From: Myxococcaceae bacterium
Lineage (GTDB): Bacteria > Myxococcota > Myxococcia > Myxococcales > Myxococcaceae
Assembly: GCA_018262385.1 (NCBI GenBank)
Contig: JAGSPQ010000567.1
Coordinates: forward strand, 1-5,377
DNA: 5,377 nucleotides
Direction of reading: 5' to 3'
This document shows, piece after piece, positions 1 to 5,377 of this stretch. A program made the position numbers and the translations under genes. Each line of letters begins with the position of its first letter. Positions within the stretch are counted from its first letter, which is position 1. The notes under the pieces are model-generated. The model saw nothing but the letters and a program-made list of their open reading frames with translations, did not search any database and was not told the DNA's origin.

Positions 1-461
1 TTCGCCGGAGGCTTGGGGACCCGCGCGGCCGGCAGCGGGGTCTTCTCGTCCTTCTTCAGCAGGCGCACCGAGCGCACCTTCTCGAGCAGCTCGGCGCGCA
101 CCACCTCGAGGTCGTCCTTGCCGCCGCGGGAAGGCTTGGCGACGAAGTCGAACGCGCCCAGCTCGAGCGCCTTGAAGACGTCGGAGTCGTGCGCGTAGGA
201 CGACAGCACGATCACCGGCGTGGGCGAGTGCGCCATCAGCAGCCGCAAGAACGAGAAGCCGTCGAGCTTCGGCATCTCGAGATCGAGGGTGATCACGTCC
301 GGCTTGAGCGCGTGCGCCTTCTTCAGGCCTTCTTCGCCGTCGGCGGCGCGGTCGACCACCTCGATCCCCGGCGAGGCCTCGAGGATCTGGGTGATCGCCC
401 GCCGGTTCGAGGGCGAGTCGTCGATCACCAGCACCCGAATCGTCTTCTCGCGTTTCACCAT
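1..461 (-). CDS. cheB: CheB-type methylesterase response regulator, N-terminal receiver domain (partial at left edge)
   Basis: CheB removes methyl groups from glutamates on chemoreceptors (and deamidates glutamines) when its receiver is phosphorylated by CheA, giving sensory adaptation in the cytoplasm. About 153 codons are present, covering the whole receiver and the start of the linker; the esterase domain lies beyond position 1. The receiver is intact: acidic pair Asp14-Asp15 after the VLVI strand, phospho-acceptor Asp60 in ITLDLEMPKLDGF, Ser87 of the VLSS switch, and Lys109 in the DFVAKPS motif. The LDLEMPxLDG and ALELGAFDFVAKP segments are typical of CheB rather than of generic CheY-like regulators. 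A Lys-rich stretch and a Pro/Ala-rich segment near residues 140-153 look like the interdomain linker. The ATG at 461 lies 6 bp downstream of the cheR stop. Upstream there is only a weak purine run (AGGGG about 12 nt away), so it is probably translated as part of the operon. The CheB identity is strong, although the catalytic domain is not seen. Confidence 0.9.
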   Translation of the reverse strand, partial: MVKREKTIRVLVIDDSPSNRRAITQILEASPGIEVVDRAADGEEGLKKAHALKPDVITLDLEMPKLDGFSFLRLLMAHSPTPVIVLSSYAHDSDVFKALELGAFDFVAKPSRGGKDDLEVVRAELLEKVRSVRLLKKDEKTPLPAARVPKPPA

Positions 462-467
462 CGAGGC

Positions 468-1325
468 TCAGGCCCCTGCCGGGCGGCGGTAGACGAGATC
501 GCCGGTGAGCTGGACGAGCGCGAAGTCGGTGCTGAAGGTCAAGAGGCTCTCCGAGTGTCCGAGCAGCAGGTACCCGCCCGCGACGAGCTGTTCCCAGAAC
601 GAGTGGACCACTTTCCGGCGCGCCGCGGGCTCGAGATAGATGAGCACGTTGCGGCAGAAGATCGCGTCCATCCGCGGCAGCAGCTTCAGCCCCGCCTCGT
701 CGAGCAGGTTCAGGTGCCCGAACGAGACCCGGTTCTTCAACCCCGCCTTGACCCGGAAGCGCCCGGCGCTGATCGGGTCGAAGTGGCGCGCCAGCTGGGC
801 GGGGGTGGTGGTGCGCAGCGCCGAGCTGCCGTACTCGGCGGCGCGGGCGGCGGTGAGCATCCGGCGCGAGATGTCGGTGCCGTGGATCTGCACGTCCCAG
901 CCGTCGAACAGGCCGGTCTCGGCGATCAGCATCGAGAGGGTGTACGGCTCCTCGCCGGACGAGCAGCCGGCGGACCACAGCCGCAGCTTCCGCGACGACG
1001 CGTTCTGCTGGCACAGCCGCGGCAGCAGCTCGCGCTCGAACGAGCCGAGCTGGGTCGGCTCGCGGAAGAAGTACGTCTCGTGGGGAACCAGCAGCTCGAT
1101 CGCCAGCTCGACCTCTTCTCGCGCCCGGGCGTCGAAGCGCAGGTAGCGGTAGTAGCCGCTGTAGTCGCGCAGCGAGAGCGCCTCGAGCCGGGGCCACAGG
1201 CGCCGCTCGACGACGTACTTGAGATCCTCGCGCAGCTGCAGCCCGCACGCGTCGAGCAGCAGCTCCTTCAGCAGGCGGAACTCCTCCGCGGTGAGCAGCG
1301 GGCGGGCGTCCTCCTCGAACGGCAT
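468..1325 (-). CDS. cheR: CheR-type chemoreceptor glutamate O-methyltransferase
   Basis: CheR transfers methyl groups from S-adenosylmethionine to receptor glutamates, opposing CheB. The product is 285 residues, the usual CheR length, with no TPR or other C-terminal extension. Residues about 10-80 form the helical N-terminal CheR domain. The family signature HETYFFREPTQ is at 82-92. The SAM-binding segment RLWSAGCSSGEEPYTL is at about 115-130, the GTDIS strand with its acidic SAM-contact Asp151 at 149-153, the DAIFCRNVLIYL motif at 220-231, and the late GGYLLLGHSESL strand-turn at 250-261. The frame stays open far upstream (to about 2042), but homology begins at this ATG. It overlaps the stop of the HEAT gene as TGATG and is preceded by a GCGGAG ribosome-binding sequence 5 nt upstream, so the start is well supported. 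A 6-bp gap separates it from cheB. Nothing key is missing, so it should be active. Confidence 0.96.
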   Translation of the reverse strand: MPFEEDARPLLTAEEFRLLKELLLDACGLQLREDLKYVVERRLWPRLEALSLRDYSGYYRYLRFDARAREEVELAIELLVPHETYFFREPTQLGSFERELLPRLCQQNASSRKLRLWSAGCSSGEEPYTLSMLIAETGLFDGWDVQIHGTDISRRMLTAARAAEYGSSALRTTTPAQLARHFDPISAGRFRVKAGLKNRVSFGHLNLLDEAGLKLLPRMDAIFCRNVLIYLEPAARRKVVHSFWEQLVAGGYLLLGHSESLLTFSTDFALVQLTGDLVYRRPAGA

Positions 1326-3274
1326 CAGCGCTCCGCCAGCCTCGCGGCAGACACCATCATCAGCTCGCGGGTGAGCGCGTCGGTCTCGCGTTCGAGGGCG
1401 GCGTGCAGGGGAATCAGGGTCTCGCGCCCGCCCGAGACGGCGAGGGTGCGGGCGGCGGCGACCCGTACGTCCCAGCGGGGGTGCTGGAGGCGCTCGACGG
1501 CGAGCTTCACCCCTTCGGCGGACCCGGCGGCGAACGTCAGGGCCGCCTTCACCACCTCGGCGTCGGCGTGCCGCGCCGCGCTCTGCAGCAGGCCGATCGA
1601 CAGCACCCCGAGCTGGAAGAGCGACTGGAGCGCGGCGAGCGCCACTGCGCCCGAGCTGGCGAGCAGCGCCTCGAGGGTGGCGGTGACCTCTTTGGCGCCC
1701 AGCTCCCCGGCGGCGACCGCGGCCGAGGTGAGCACCGCCGGCTCGTCGTCGGCGAGCGCGCGGCGCAGCAGCGGCAGCGCATCGGCCGGAGCCAGGCGGG
1801 CCAGCGCGCGGGCGGCGGCGCGGCGCACCAGCGCCGACTCGTCGGCGAGCGCGGTGGAGAGCAGCTCGACCCCGAGGGTGGCCGAGGCCTCGGCGGCGGC
1901 GGCGCGGACCCGCTCGTCGGCCTCGTGGGCGCACCGGCGGAGCATCGCCAGCGCCTCGGCGGGCGGCGCCACCTGGGCGTAGGCCCGCAGGGCGTGGGGC
2001 CGGGGGCGGCGCTCGAGCGACTGGAGCAGCGCCTGGGTGCACTGGGCGGGCACGGTGACCGCGAGGGTGACGAGGGCGCGCGCGGCCGAGGCGGCGAGCA
2101 GATCGTCATCCAGCATCTCGGCCAGCGGGGCGACCGCCGCTTCCGATCGCGAGCGCCCCAGCGCGCGGGCGGCCAGCTCGGCGAGCTCGAAGTCTCCGGC
2201 CGCGGCGAGCGCGGCGAGGGCGGGGACCAGCACCGGCTCGGCGGCCCTCAAGACCGCCTCGCCCGCGACCGAGCGCGCCTCTCGGCCGAGCGAGGTGAGC
2301 GCGGGCGGATCTCCGGCCAGCAGGGCGTTGGCTCCCGGGAGCCCGAGCCGGATCAGCACCTTCAGCGCGGCCTCGGCGAGCTCCCCTCCTTCGGCGGCGC
2401 CGGCCACCCCGACCGCGAGCGAGGACAGCGCGGCGGCCTGAACCGCCTGCAGCGCTCCGTGGCGCAGCGCGCGTTCCTCCGAGGCGAGCGCCTGGGTAAG
2501 CCACCCCTCGGCCTGCTCGACGTGGCGCAGGGTCACCTTCAGCTCGCCCTCTCCGTCGGCGGCGAGGCCGACCTCGCGCGCGCCGAGGCCGGCGAGGGCG
2601 GCGTCGCGGGCGGGGGTGAGCAGGCCGCGGCACAGCAGCGCGAAGGCGGTCGGGTGGGCGATCTGCCCGAGCAGGCGCCAGGCGCTGCGGGCGGTCTCGG
2701 GCGCCTCGAGGTGCGGCAGCAGGGAGGGCAGCGGCGGGGGCCGGGAGAGCTGGCCGAGGCCCTCGAGCGCGCACAGCCGCAGCAGCGGCTCTTTCGAGTC
2801 GAGCAGGCGCTCGAGCGCCCGGCCGGCCGCGACGCCGCCGATTCGGCCCAGCGCCTCGGCGGCGGCGACGCAGACGTTGGGGTCGGGATCCTCGAGCCGG
2901 CCGATCAGCTCGCCCACCGCGTCGGGTTGGCGCAGCTCGCCCAGGATGTCGGCGGCGAACTTCCGCTGATCGGGATCCGGGTGCTGCAGCAGGGTGAGCA
3001 GCGAGGGGACCGCCGGGGGCCCGAGCTGGGCGAGCGCCATCGCCGCCGCGTTGCGGGCGCCGGTCTGGCCGCGATCTCCCAGCACGTGGATCAGCCGATC
3101 GACGAGGGCTGGGGTGGCGTCGACCCGCGCCAGCAGCTCGGCCGCCAGCTTCCGCACCCGCCAGCTGACGTCGTAGAGCGCGGCCACCAGCCCCTCGAGC
3201 GCGTCCTCGCCCATCCCCGCCGCCAGCAGCTGCTGGTAGCGCGCCTCGGCCGCCTCGTCTCCTTCCAGCGGCAT
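1325..3274 (-). CDS. HEAT-repeat (PBS-lyase-like repeat) protein embedded in the Che operon
   Basis: A 649-residue protein built almost entirely of HEAT-type helical hairpins, expected to fold as a cytoplasmic alpha-solenoid. There is no signal peptide or membrane segment. Clear repeats, each with a pattern like D-P-x-V-R-x-A-A-A-x-A-L-G-x-L, lie at about residues 25-50, 59-84, 90-114, 122-145, 153-176, 380-400, 443-467, 473-495, 501-524 and 592-615. The middle (about 180-375) is more degenerate but still Ala/Leu-rich and helical. No catalytic motif is visible. HEAT arrays usually bind proteins, and similarity to phycobilin-lyase (CpcE/F) repeats is structural and does not imply that chemistry. 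The ATG at 3274 overlaps the cheW stop (TGATG) and has a GGGAGG site 10 nt upstream; the open frame further upstream is a shadow of cheW. Its stop overlaps the cheR start. From memory, Myxococcus xanthus has a chemosensory-linked HEAT protein, Cpc7 of the Che7 cluster, so a signalling role (CheW-binding scaffold or output) is plausible but unproven here. Confidence 0.9.
   Translation of the reverse strand: MPLEGDEAAEARYQQLLAAGMGEDALEGLVAALYDVSWRVRKLAAELLARVDATPALVDRLIHVLGDRGQTGARNAAAMALAQLGPPAVPSLLTLLQHPDPDQRKFAADILGELRQPDAVGELIGRLEDPDPNVCVAAAEALGRIGGVAAGRALERLLDSKEPLLRLCALEGLGQLSRPPPLPSLLPHLEAPETARSAWRLLGQIAHPTAFALLCRGLLTPARDAALAGLGAREVGLAADGEGELKVTLRHVEQAEGWLTQALASEERALRHGALQAVQAAALSSLAVGVAGAAEGGELAEAALKVLIRLGLPGANALLAGDPPALTSLGREARSVAGEAVLRAAEPVLVPALAALAAAGDFELAELAARALGRSRSEAAVAPLAEMLDDDLLAASAARALVTLAVTVPAQCTQALLQSLERRPRPHALRAYAQVAPPAEALAMLRRCAHEADERVRAAAAEASATLGVELLSTALADESALVRRAAARALARLAPADALPLLRRALADDEPAVLTSAAVAAGELGAKEVTATLEALLASSGAVALAALQSLFQLGVLSIGLLQSAARHADAEVVKAALTFAAGSAEGVKLAVERLQHPRWDVRVAAARTLAVSGGRETLIPLHAALERETDALTRELMMVSAARLAER
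1331..1336 (-). promoter_or_regulatory. Ribosome-binding site for cheR
   Basis: On the minus strand the sequence GCGGAG ends 5 nt before the cheR ATG (1325-1323), inside the last codons of the HEAT-repeat gene. It supports this ATG over in-frame codons further upstream, where the open frame continues but encodes only low-complexity shadow peptide. With the TGATG stop/start overlap, it suggests both re-initiation and independent entry of ribosomes. Confidence 0.6.
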
Positions 3275-3738
3275 CACGGCGCGGCCTCCCGATCGACCAG
3301 CAGCGCCTTCACGTCGAGCATCAGCAGCAGCCGGGGGCCGACCGAGCACACCCCGAGGACGTGCGCGCGGGCGCCAGGCTTCCCCGCCAGCGGGGCGGCC
3401 TGCAGCGCCTCGATCGGCACCTTGAGGATCGCGTTCACCGCGTCGACCCGCAGCGCGATGCGCGAGGGGCCCAGCTTGCACAGCACCAGCCGCTCGCTGT
3501 GATGGGGCGCAGGGATCTCGCCCAGCAGCTGGCGGCGAACGTCGACGACCGGGATGATCGCGCCGCGCAGGTTGACCACCCCTTCGACGAAGGCGGGCGC
3601 CCGGCGCACTTTGGTGATCGGCGGCACCGCGAGGATCTCTTCGACCCTCATGATGTCGATCACGTACTCCTCGTCACCGATGCGGAAGGCGCACAGCTGC
3701 ACCGGCTCGGCGCCGAGCTCGGGGGCGGCGGCGGTCAT
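3274..3738 (-). CDS. cheW: CheW-like chemotaxis coupling protein (intact copy)
   Basis: CheW bridges chemoreceptors and the CheA kinase in the signalling array. This 154-residue protein is a single CheW domain of ordinary length. The first strands are at about residues 13-30 (QLCAFRIGDEEYVIDIMRVEE). The hallmark segment GVVNLRGAIIPVVDVR is at 53-68. The second beta-barrel half (SERLVLCKLGPSRIALRVDAV) is at about 81-101, and a closing LLLMLDVKALL strand is at about 137-147. The ATG at 3738 overlaps the stop of the upstream CheW-like frame as ATGA, and the stop overlaps the ATG of the HEAT gene as TGATG, so it is probably translationally coupled on both sides. No strong ribosome-binding sequence precedes it, which fits coupling. 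The partner receptor and CheA are not in the window, so which array it serves is unknown. The symbol is by family; it is one of two CheW-type genes here. Confidence 0.94.
   Translation of the reverse strand: MTAAAPELGAEPVQLCAFRIGDEEYVIDIMRVEEILAVPPITKVRRAPAFVEGVVNLRGAIIPVVDVRRQLLGEIPAPHHSERLVLCKLGPSRIALRVDAVNAILKVPIEALQAAPLAGKPGARAHVLGVCSVGPRLLLMLDVKALLVDREAAP
3285..3290 (-). promoter_or_regulatory. Ribosome-binding site for the HEAT-repeat gene
   Basis: The minus-strand sequence GGGAGG, a close match to the Shine-Dalgarno consensus, lies 10 nt upstream of the ATG at 3274, within the final codons of cheW. It is the best ribosome-binding sequence noted in the operon. It fixes the start of the HEAT gene at 3274 although the frame is open for about 200 bp further upstream. 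Confidence 0.65.
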
Positions 3739-4273
3739 CGAAGCACCCGCGCCACGTCGAGCAGGATGTAGAGCCCGTCGCCCTTGCGCGCGAGGCCGAC
3801 GATCGCGTCGCGATCGGTGGTGCCGGCGGGGGGCGCCTCGAAGCGCGAGGCGAGCAGCTTCACCACCTCGTCCACCCCGTCGACCAGCACCCCGGCGTCG
3901 CCCAGCTCGTCGCGCACCAACACCACCCGGGCGCTGCGCGGCAGGTCGGCCGGCCCGGTGACCACCGGCGCCTTGTCCGCCAACCCTTGATGTCGTAGAC
4001 CGGCAGCACCTCGCCGCGCAGGTTCATCACCCCCAGCAGGCCCTGCTGGCCGCGAGGGACCTCGGTGAGCAGCGGCACCTTGACGATCTCGCGGACGTCT
4101 TCGATCGCCATCGCGTAGGTCTCGGTCTCGAGGCGGAAGGCGAGGAACTCCTGGGGCTCTTCGGTGTCGATCGGCCTCACCGGCTCGGCGGCGTCGGGCT
4201 GGAGCGTCTGCAGCGGGCCGACCTCCTCGTCGGGCCGATAGAAGAACGAAGCGAGGAGCGTCGAGAGCGGCAA
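3735..4273 (-). pseudogene. CheW-like coupling protein interrupted by an apparent -1 frameshift
   Basis: Two adjacent frames together make one CheW domain. The first runs from a TTG at 4273 and carries residues 1-96: an extension of about 40 residues, then EFLAFRLETETYAMAIEDV and the hallmark GVMNLRGEVLPVYDIK (81-96). After the AAG codon, near 3987, the CheW match stops and that frame gives only Arg/Trp-rich nonsense to a stop at 3860. The second half continues in the -1 frame from about 3983: LADKAP, RVVLVRDELGDAGVLVDGV and GDGLYILLDVARVLR, ending at 3735. Adding one G to the GGG run (CCC at 3984-3986 on the plus strand) would give an unbroken protein of about 179 residues. The gap is thus one missing base: a sequencing or assembly error, a recent inactivating deletion, or less likely programmed slippage. 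Its end overlaps cheW as ATGA. The start is uncertain: the TTG has no ribosome-binding sequence, but an in-frame TAA about 30 nt upstream bounds it. A GTG at 4180 would drop most of the extension. Confidence 0.85.
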
Positions 4274-4330
4274 CGGGGAAGGTTTTAGCGCACCCGGCCG
4301 TTATCGCGAGGACGCATACTGCCGCGACCC
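4274..4330. promoter_or_regulatory. Divergent intergenic region between the Che operon and the transglycosylase gene
   Basis: This 57-bp gap separates the outward-facing starts at 4273 (minus) and 4331 (plus), so promoters for both transcripts would be expected in or next to it. No convincing promoter pair is visible. A possible minus-strand -10 element GATAAC (plus-strand 4300-4305) and a plus-strand CATACT (4315-4320) are each only partial matches, and neither has a recognisable -35 element at normal spacing. The region is richer in A/T than its surroundings (TTTTAG, TTATC). Neither start codon has a Shine-Dalgarno sequence, so short-leader or leaderless transcripts are possible. The call rests on geometry more than on motifs. 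Confidence 0.35.
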
Positions 4331-5311
4331 ATGGTCCTCGTTCTTTCGATGGTGCTCGCAGCCGCCGCGGTCGATGCCGGGGCGGCCGACGCGGGGGCGG
4401 CCGATGCCGGCGTCACTGCCGGCTGGCGGTTGTCGCAGAAGCTTCCGAAGGGCAGCGCACTGCGCGAGGCGCTGGTGGCCGACCTGGTCGCCGATGCGGG
4501 AAAGGATCCGAAGACCCGGGGAGAAGCGCCGCTGACCCGGGAAGAGTGCGACGCGCTGCTCGACGATCCCCGGGCCGAGCTGATCTACGGGGCGAAGACG
4601 GTGTCGATCACCGCGCCGTCGATGCTGACCCGGCAGCGAAACGATCACCTCGACCTGATGAAGCTGTTCCTCCAGCCCGAGCGGCTGAATGCGGGGGTGG
4701 CGTTCGTGAAGGAGCACCGCCCGTTGCTCGAGCGGGCCCAGGGGAAGCACGGGGTGGACTTCGAGGTGATCATCGGCATCCTCACCTGGGAATCGAAGCT
4801 GGGGACGATCACCGGCGACTACCGGGCGTTCAACGCCCTCGCCTCCCAGGCGTTCTTCGTCGAGGACGCCAGCGCGATCGCGCTCGCCTCGGTGGAAGAG
4901 AAGAAGCTGCTCAACGAGGCGGCGCAGAAGAAGCGGGTGGCCACCATTCGCGAGCGCGGCCGGAAGAACCTGGTGGCGCTGCTGCGCCAGTGCAAGGCGC
5001 GGGGGATCGACGCGCTGGAGGTGAAGGGCAGCTGGGCGGGTGCGCTCGGCTTCCCGCAGTTCATGCCGGCCAGCCTGCAGTGGGCGGACGACGGCAACGG
5101 GGACGGGAAGATCGACCTCTTCACCTTCGACGACGCGATCTTCTCGATCGGCCGCTACCTGGCCGAGCACGGCTTCCGCAAAGACCGGAAGAAGGCGGTC
5201 TGGGACTACAACCACGAGGACGCCTACGTGCAGGGGGTGCTGGCCTACGCCGATGCGCTGCGGGCCCTGCTGACGCCGGACGCGGGCACCCTCGACGCCG
5301 CAAAGCGCTGA
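4331..5311 (+). CDS. MltB-type (SLT_2 / GH103) lytic murein transglycosylase, exported
   Basis: Lytic transglycosylases cut the MurNAc-GlcNAc bond of peptidoglycan, forming 1,6-anhydro-MurNAc ends, and act in the periplasm. The product is 326 residues. Residues 1-13 (MVLVLSMVLAAAA) form a short hydrophobic export signal lacking the usual positive N-terminus and any lipobox Cys, so it should not be an MltB-style lipoprotein. A DAGAA repeat follows. The SLT_2 domain spans about 80-313: LQPERLNAGVAF at 114-125, the catalytic Glu154 in IIGILTWESKLG (147-158), KGSWAGALGFPQFMPASL at 232-249, and an Asp/Asn/Gly loop DDGNGDGKIDLF (253-264) like the EF-hand-type calcium loop of E. coli Slt35. The DAIFSIGRYLAEHGF helix is at 268-282. 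There is no C-terminal peptidoglycan-binding domain. The start is ATG 4331; an ATG at 4349 would shorten the signal too much. No ribosome-binding sequence is visible at either. It is divergent from the Che operon, with no evident functional link to it. Confidence 0.93.
   Translation: MVLVLSMVLAAAAVDAGAADAGAADAGVTAGWRLSQKLPKGSALREALVADLVADAGKDPKTRGEAPLTREECDALLDDPRAELIYGAKTVSITAPSMLTRQRNDHLDLMKLFLQPERLNAGVAFVKEHRPLLERAQGKHGVDFEVIIGILTWESKLGTITGDYRAFNALASQAFFVEDASAIALASVEEKKLLNEAAQKKRVATIRERGRKNLVALLRQCKARGIDALEVKGSWAGALGFPQFMPASLQWADDGNGDGKIDLFTFDDAIFSIGRYLAEHGFRKDRKKAVWDYNHEDAYVQGVLAYADALRALLTPDAGTLDAAKR
4373..4411 (+). repeat. 15-bp tandem repeat encoding Asp-Ala-Gly-Ala-Ala
   Basis: Two full and one partial 15-bp units (4373-4387, 4388-4402, 4403-4411) encode DAGAA-DAGAA-DAG directly after the predicted signal peptide of the transglycosylase. 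The units differ at third codon positions (GAT/GAC, GCC/GCG, GGG/GGC), so the peptide repeat is better kept than the DNA. It looks like a flexible linker at the mature N-terminus. Confidence 0.7.
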
Positions 5312-5337
5312 GGGCAGCTCAATCGGTTGCGCACCCC

Positions 5338-5370
5338 GGGCCTCCCGGGGGTCCCCCCGGCGGAGGCTTT
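5338..5370 (+). terminator. Possible intrinsic terminator after the transglycosylase gene
   Basis: GCCTCC (5340-5345) pairs with GGAGGC (5362-5367). CGGGG (5346-5350) pairs with CCCCG (5355-5359), leaving a two-base bulge (5360-5361) and a four-base loop. Two G-T pairs can extend the base of the stem. A run of only three T follows (5368-5370), so the tail is weak. The sequence can also fold as a simpler hairpin, CCCCGGG/CCCGGGG (5334-5340 with 5344-5350). It starts 27 bp after the stop at 5311, a normal terminator position. Confidence 0.45.
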
Positions 5371-5377
5371 CCCGTGC

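Noticed and set aside
189..1982. Long plus-strand open frame of 597 codons opposite cheR and the HEAT gene
   Set aside because: It is antisense to clear CheR and HEAT coding sequence. Its peptide is Arg/Gln/Glu-rich low complexity with no recognisable domain, a common by-product of strong GC bias at third codon positions.
1326..2042. Upstream part of the 524-codon minus frame leading into cheR, suggesting a longer CheR
   Set aside because: The upstream 239 or so codons are an Arg/Ala/Pro-rich shadow of the HEAT gene. CheR homology begins just after the ATG at 1325, which has a ribosome-binding site and a stop/start overlap.
3275..3481. Extension of the HEAT frame upstream of 3274
   Set aside because: It overlaps the C-terminal half of cheW in another frame and has no HEAT pattern. 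The ATG at 3274 has a GGGAGG site and the TGATG overlap.
1403..3502. Plus-strand open frame of 699 codons opposite the HEAT gene
   Set aside because: It mirrors the HEAT codons and gives a Gly/Arg/Gln-rich peptide without motifs. The opposite strand has regular HEAT repeats, proper start/stop overlaps and a ribosome-binding site.
3860..3985. C-terminal tail of the first CheW frame as a novel Arg/Trp-rich domain
   Set aside because: The same DNA in the -1 frame encodes the expected second half of the CheW fold, so the tail is out-of-frame reading after a frameshift.
4301..5215. Minus-strand open frame of 304 codons opposite the transglycosylase gene
   Set aside because: It has no domain and is rich in Arg, Gln and His as expected from antisense high-GC coding. 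The plus-strand product has all the MltB family motifs.
5334..5360. Alternating C/G runs as a possible small RNA or G-quadruplex element
   Set aside because: The runs are better explained as overlapping hairpins just after a stop codon. The window ends at 5377, so nothing further can be supported.
1..5377. CRISPR arrays, tRNA or rRNA genes, insertion sequences or attachment sites
   Set aside because: No spaced direct repeats, terminal inverted repeats, transposase motifs or tRNA-like cloverleaf were seen. The window is almost fully occupied by the coding genes listed.

Overview
The window is very GC-rich (roughly 70% or more by eye). Codons end mostly in G or C, and long spurious open frames occur on both strands. 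The gene content (a chemosensory operon carrying its own HEAT-repeat protein, and an Ala/Gly/Asp-rich exported lytic transglycosylase) points to a deltaproteobacterial-type organism, most likely Myxococcota. That assignment is an inference from style and gene content, because no marker gene is present.

Positions 1-4273 are a minus-strand chemosensory (Che) operon that reads right to left: a CheW-like adaptor (3735-4273, broken by an apparent one-base frameshift), a second intact CheW (3274-3738), a 649-residue HEAT-repeat protein (1325-3274), a CheR methyltransferase (468-1325), and the receiver part of a CheB methylesterase that runs off the left edge (1-461). The genes are packed tightly: neighbours share ATGA or TGATG stop/start overlaps, except for a 6-bp gap before cheB. 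No CheA, chemoreceptor or CheY is visible. If the cluster is complete, they should lie beyond position 1 or elsewhere in the genome.

Positions 4274-4330 are a 57-bp divergent intergenic gap that must hold the promoters for both directions if neither gene is read from further away. No strong promoter can be seen there. Positions 4331-5311 (plus strand) encode an exported MltB-type (SLT_2, GH103) lytic murein transglycosylase with a short Asp-Ala-Gly repeat after its signal peptide. A GC-rich hairpin with a short T run follows at 5338-5370 and may be its terminator.

Functionally, CheW proteins couple receptors to the CheA kinase, while CheR and CheB add and remove receptor methyl groups for adaptation. 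The HEAT-repeat protein is the non-standard part. Its position inside the operon, translationally coupled on both sides, suggests it is a dedicated scaffold or output partner of this pathway. The two points most worth following up are this HEAT protein and the frameshift in the first cheW.
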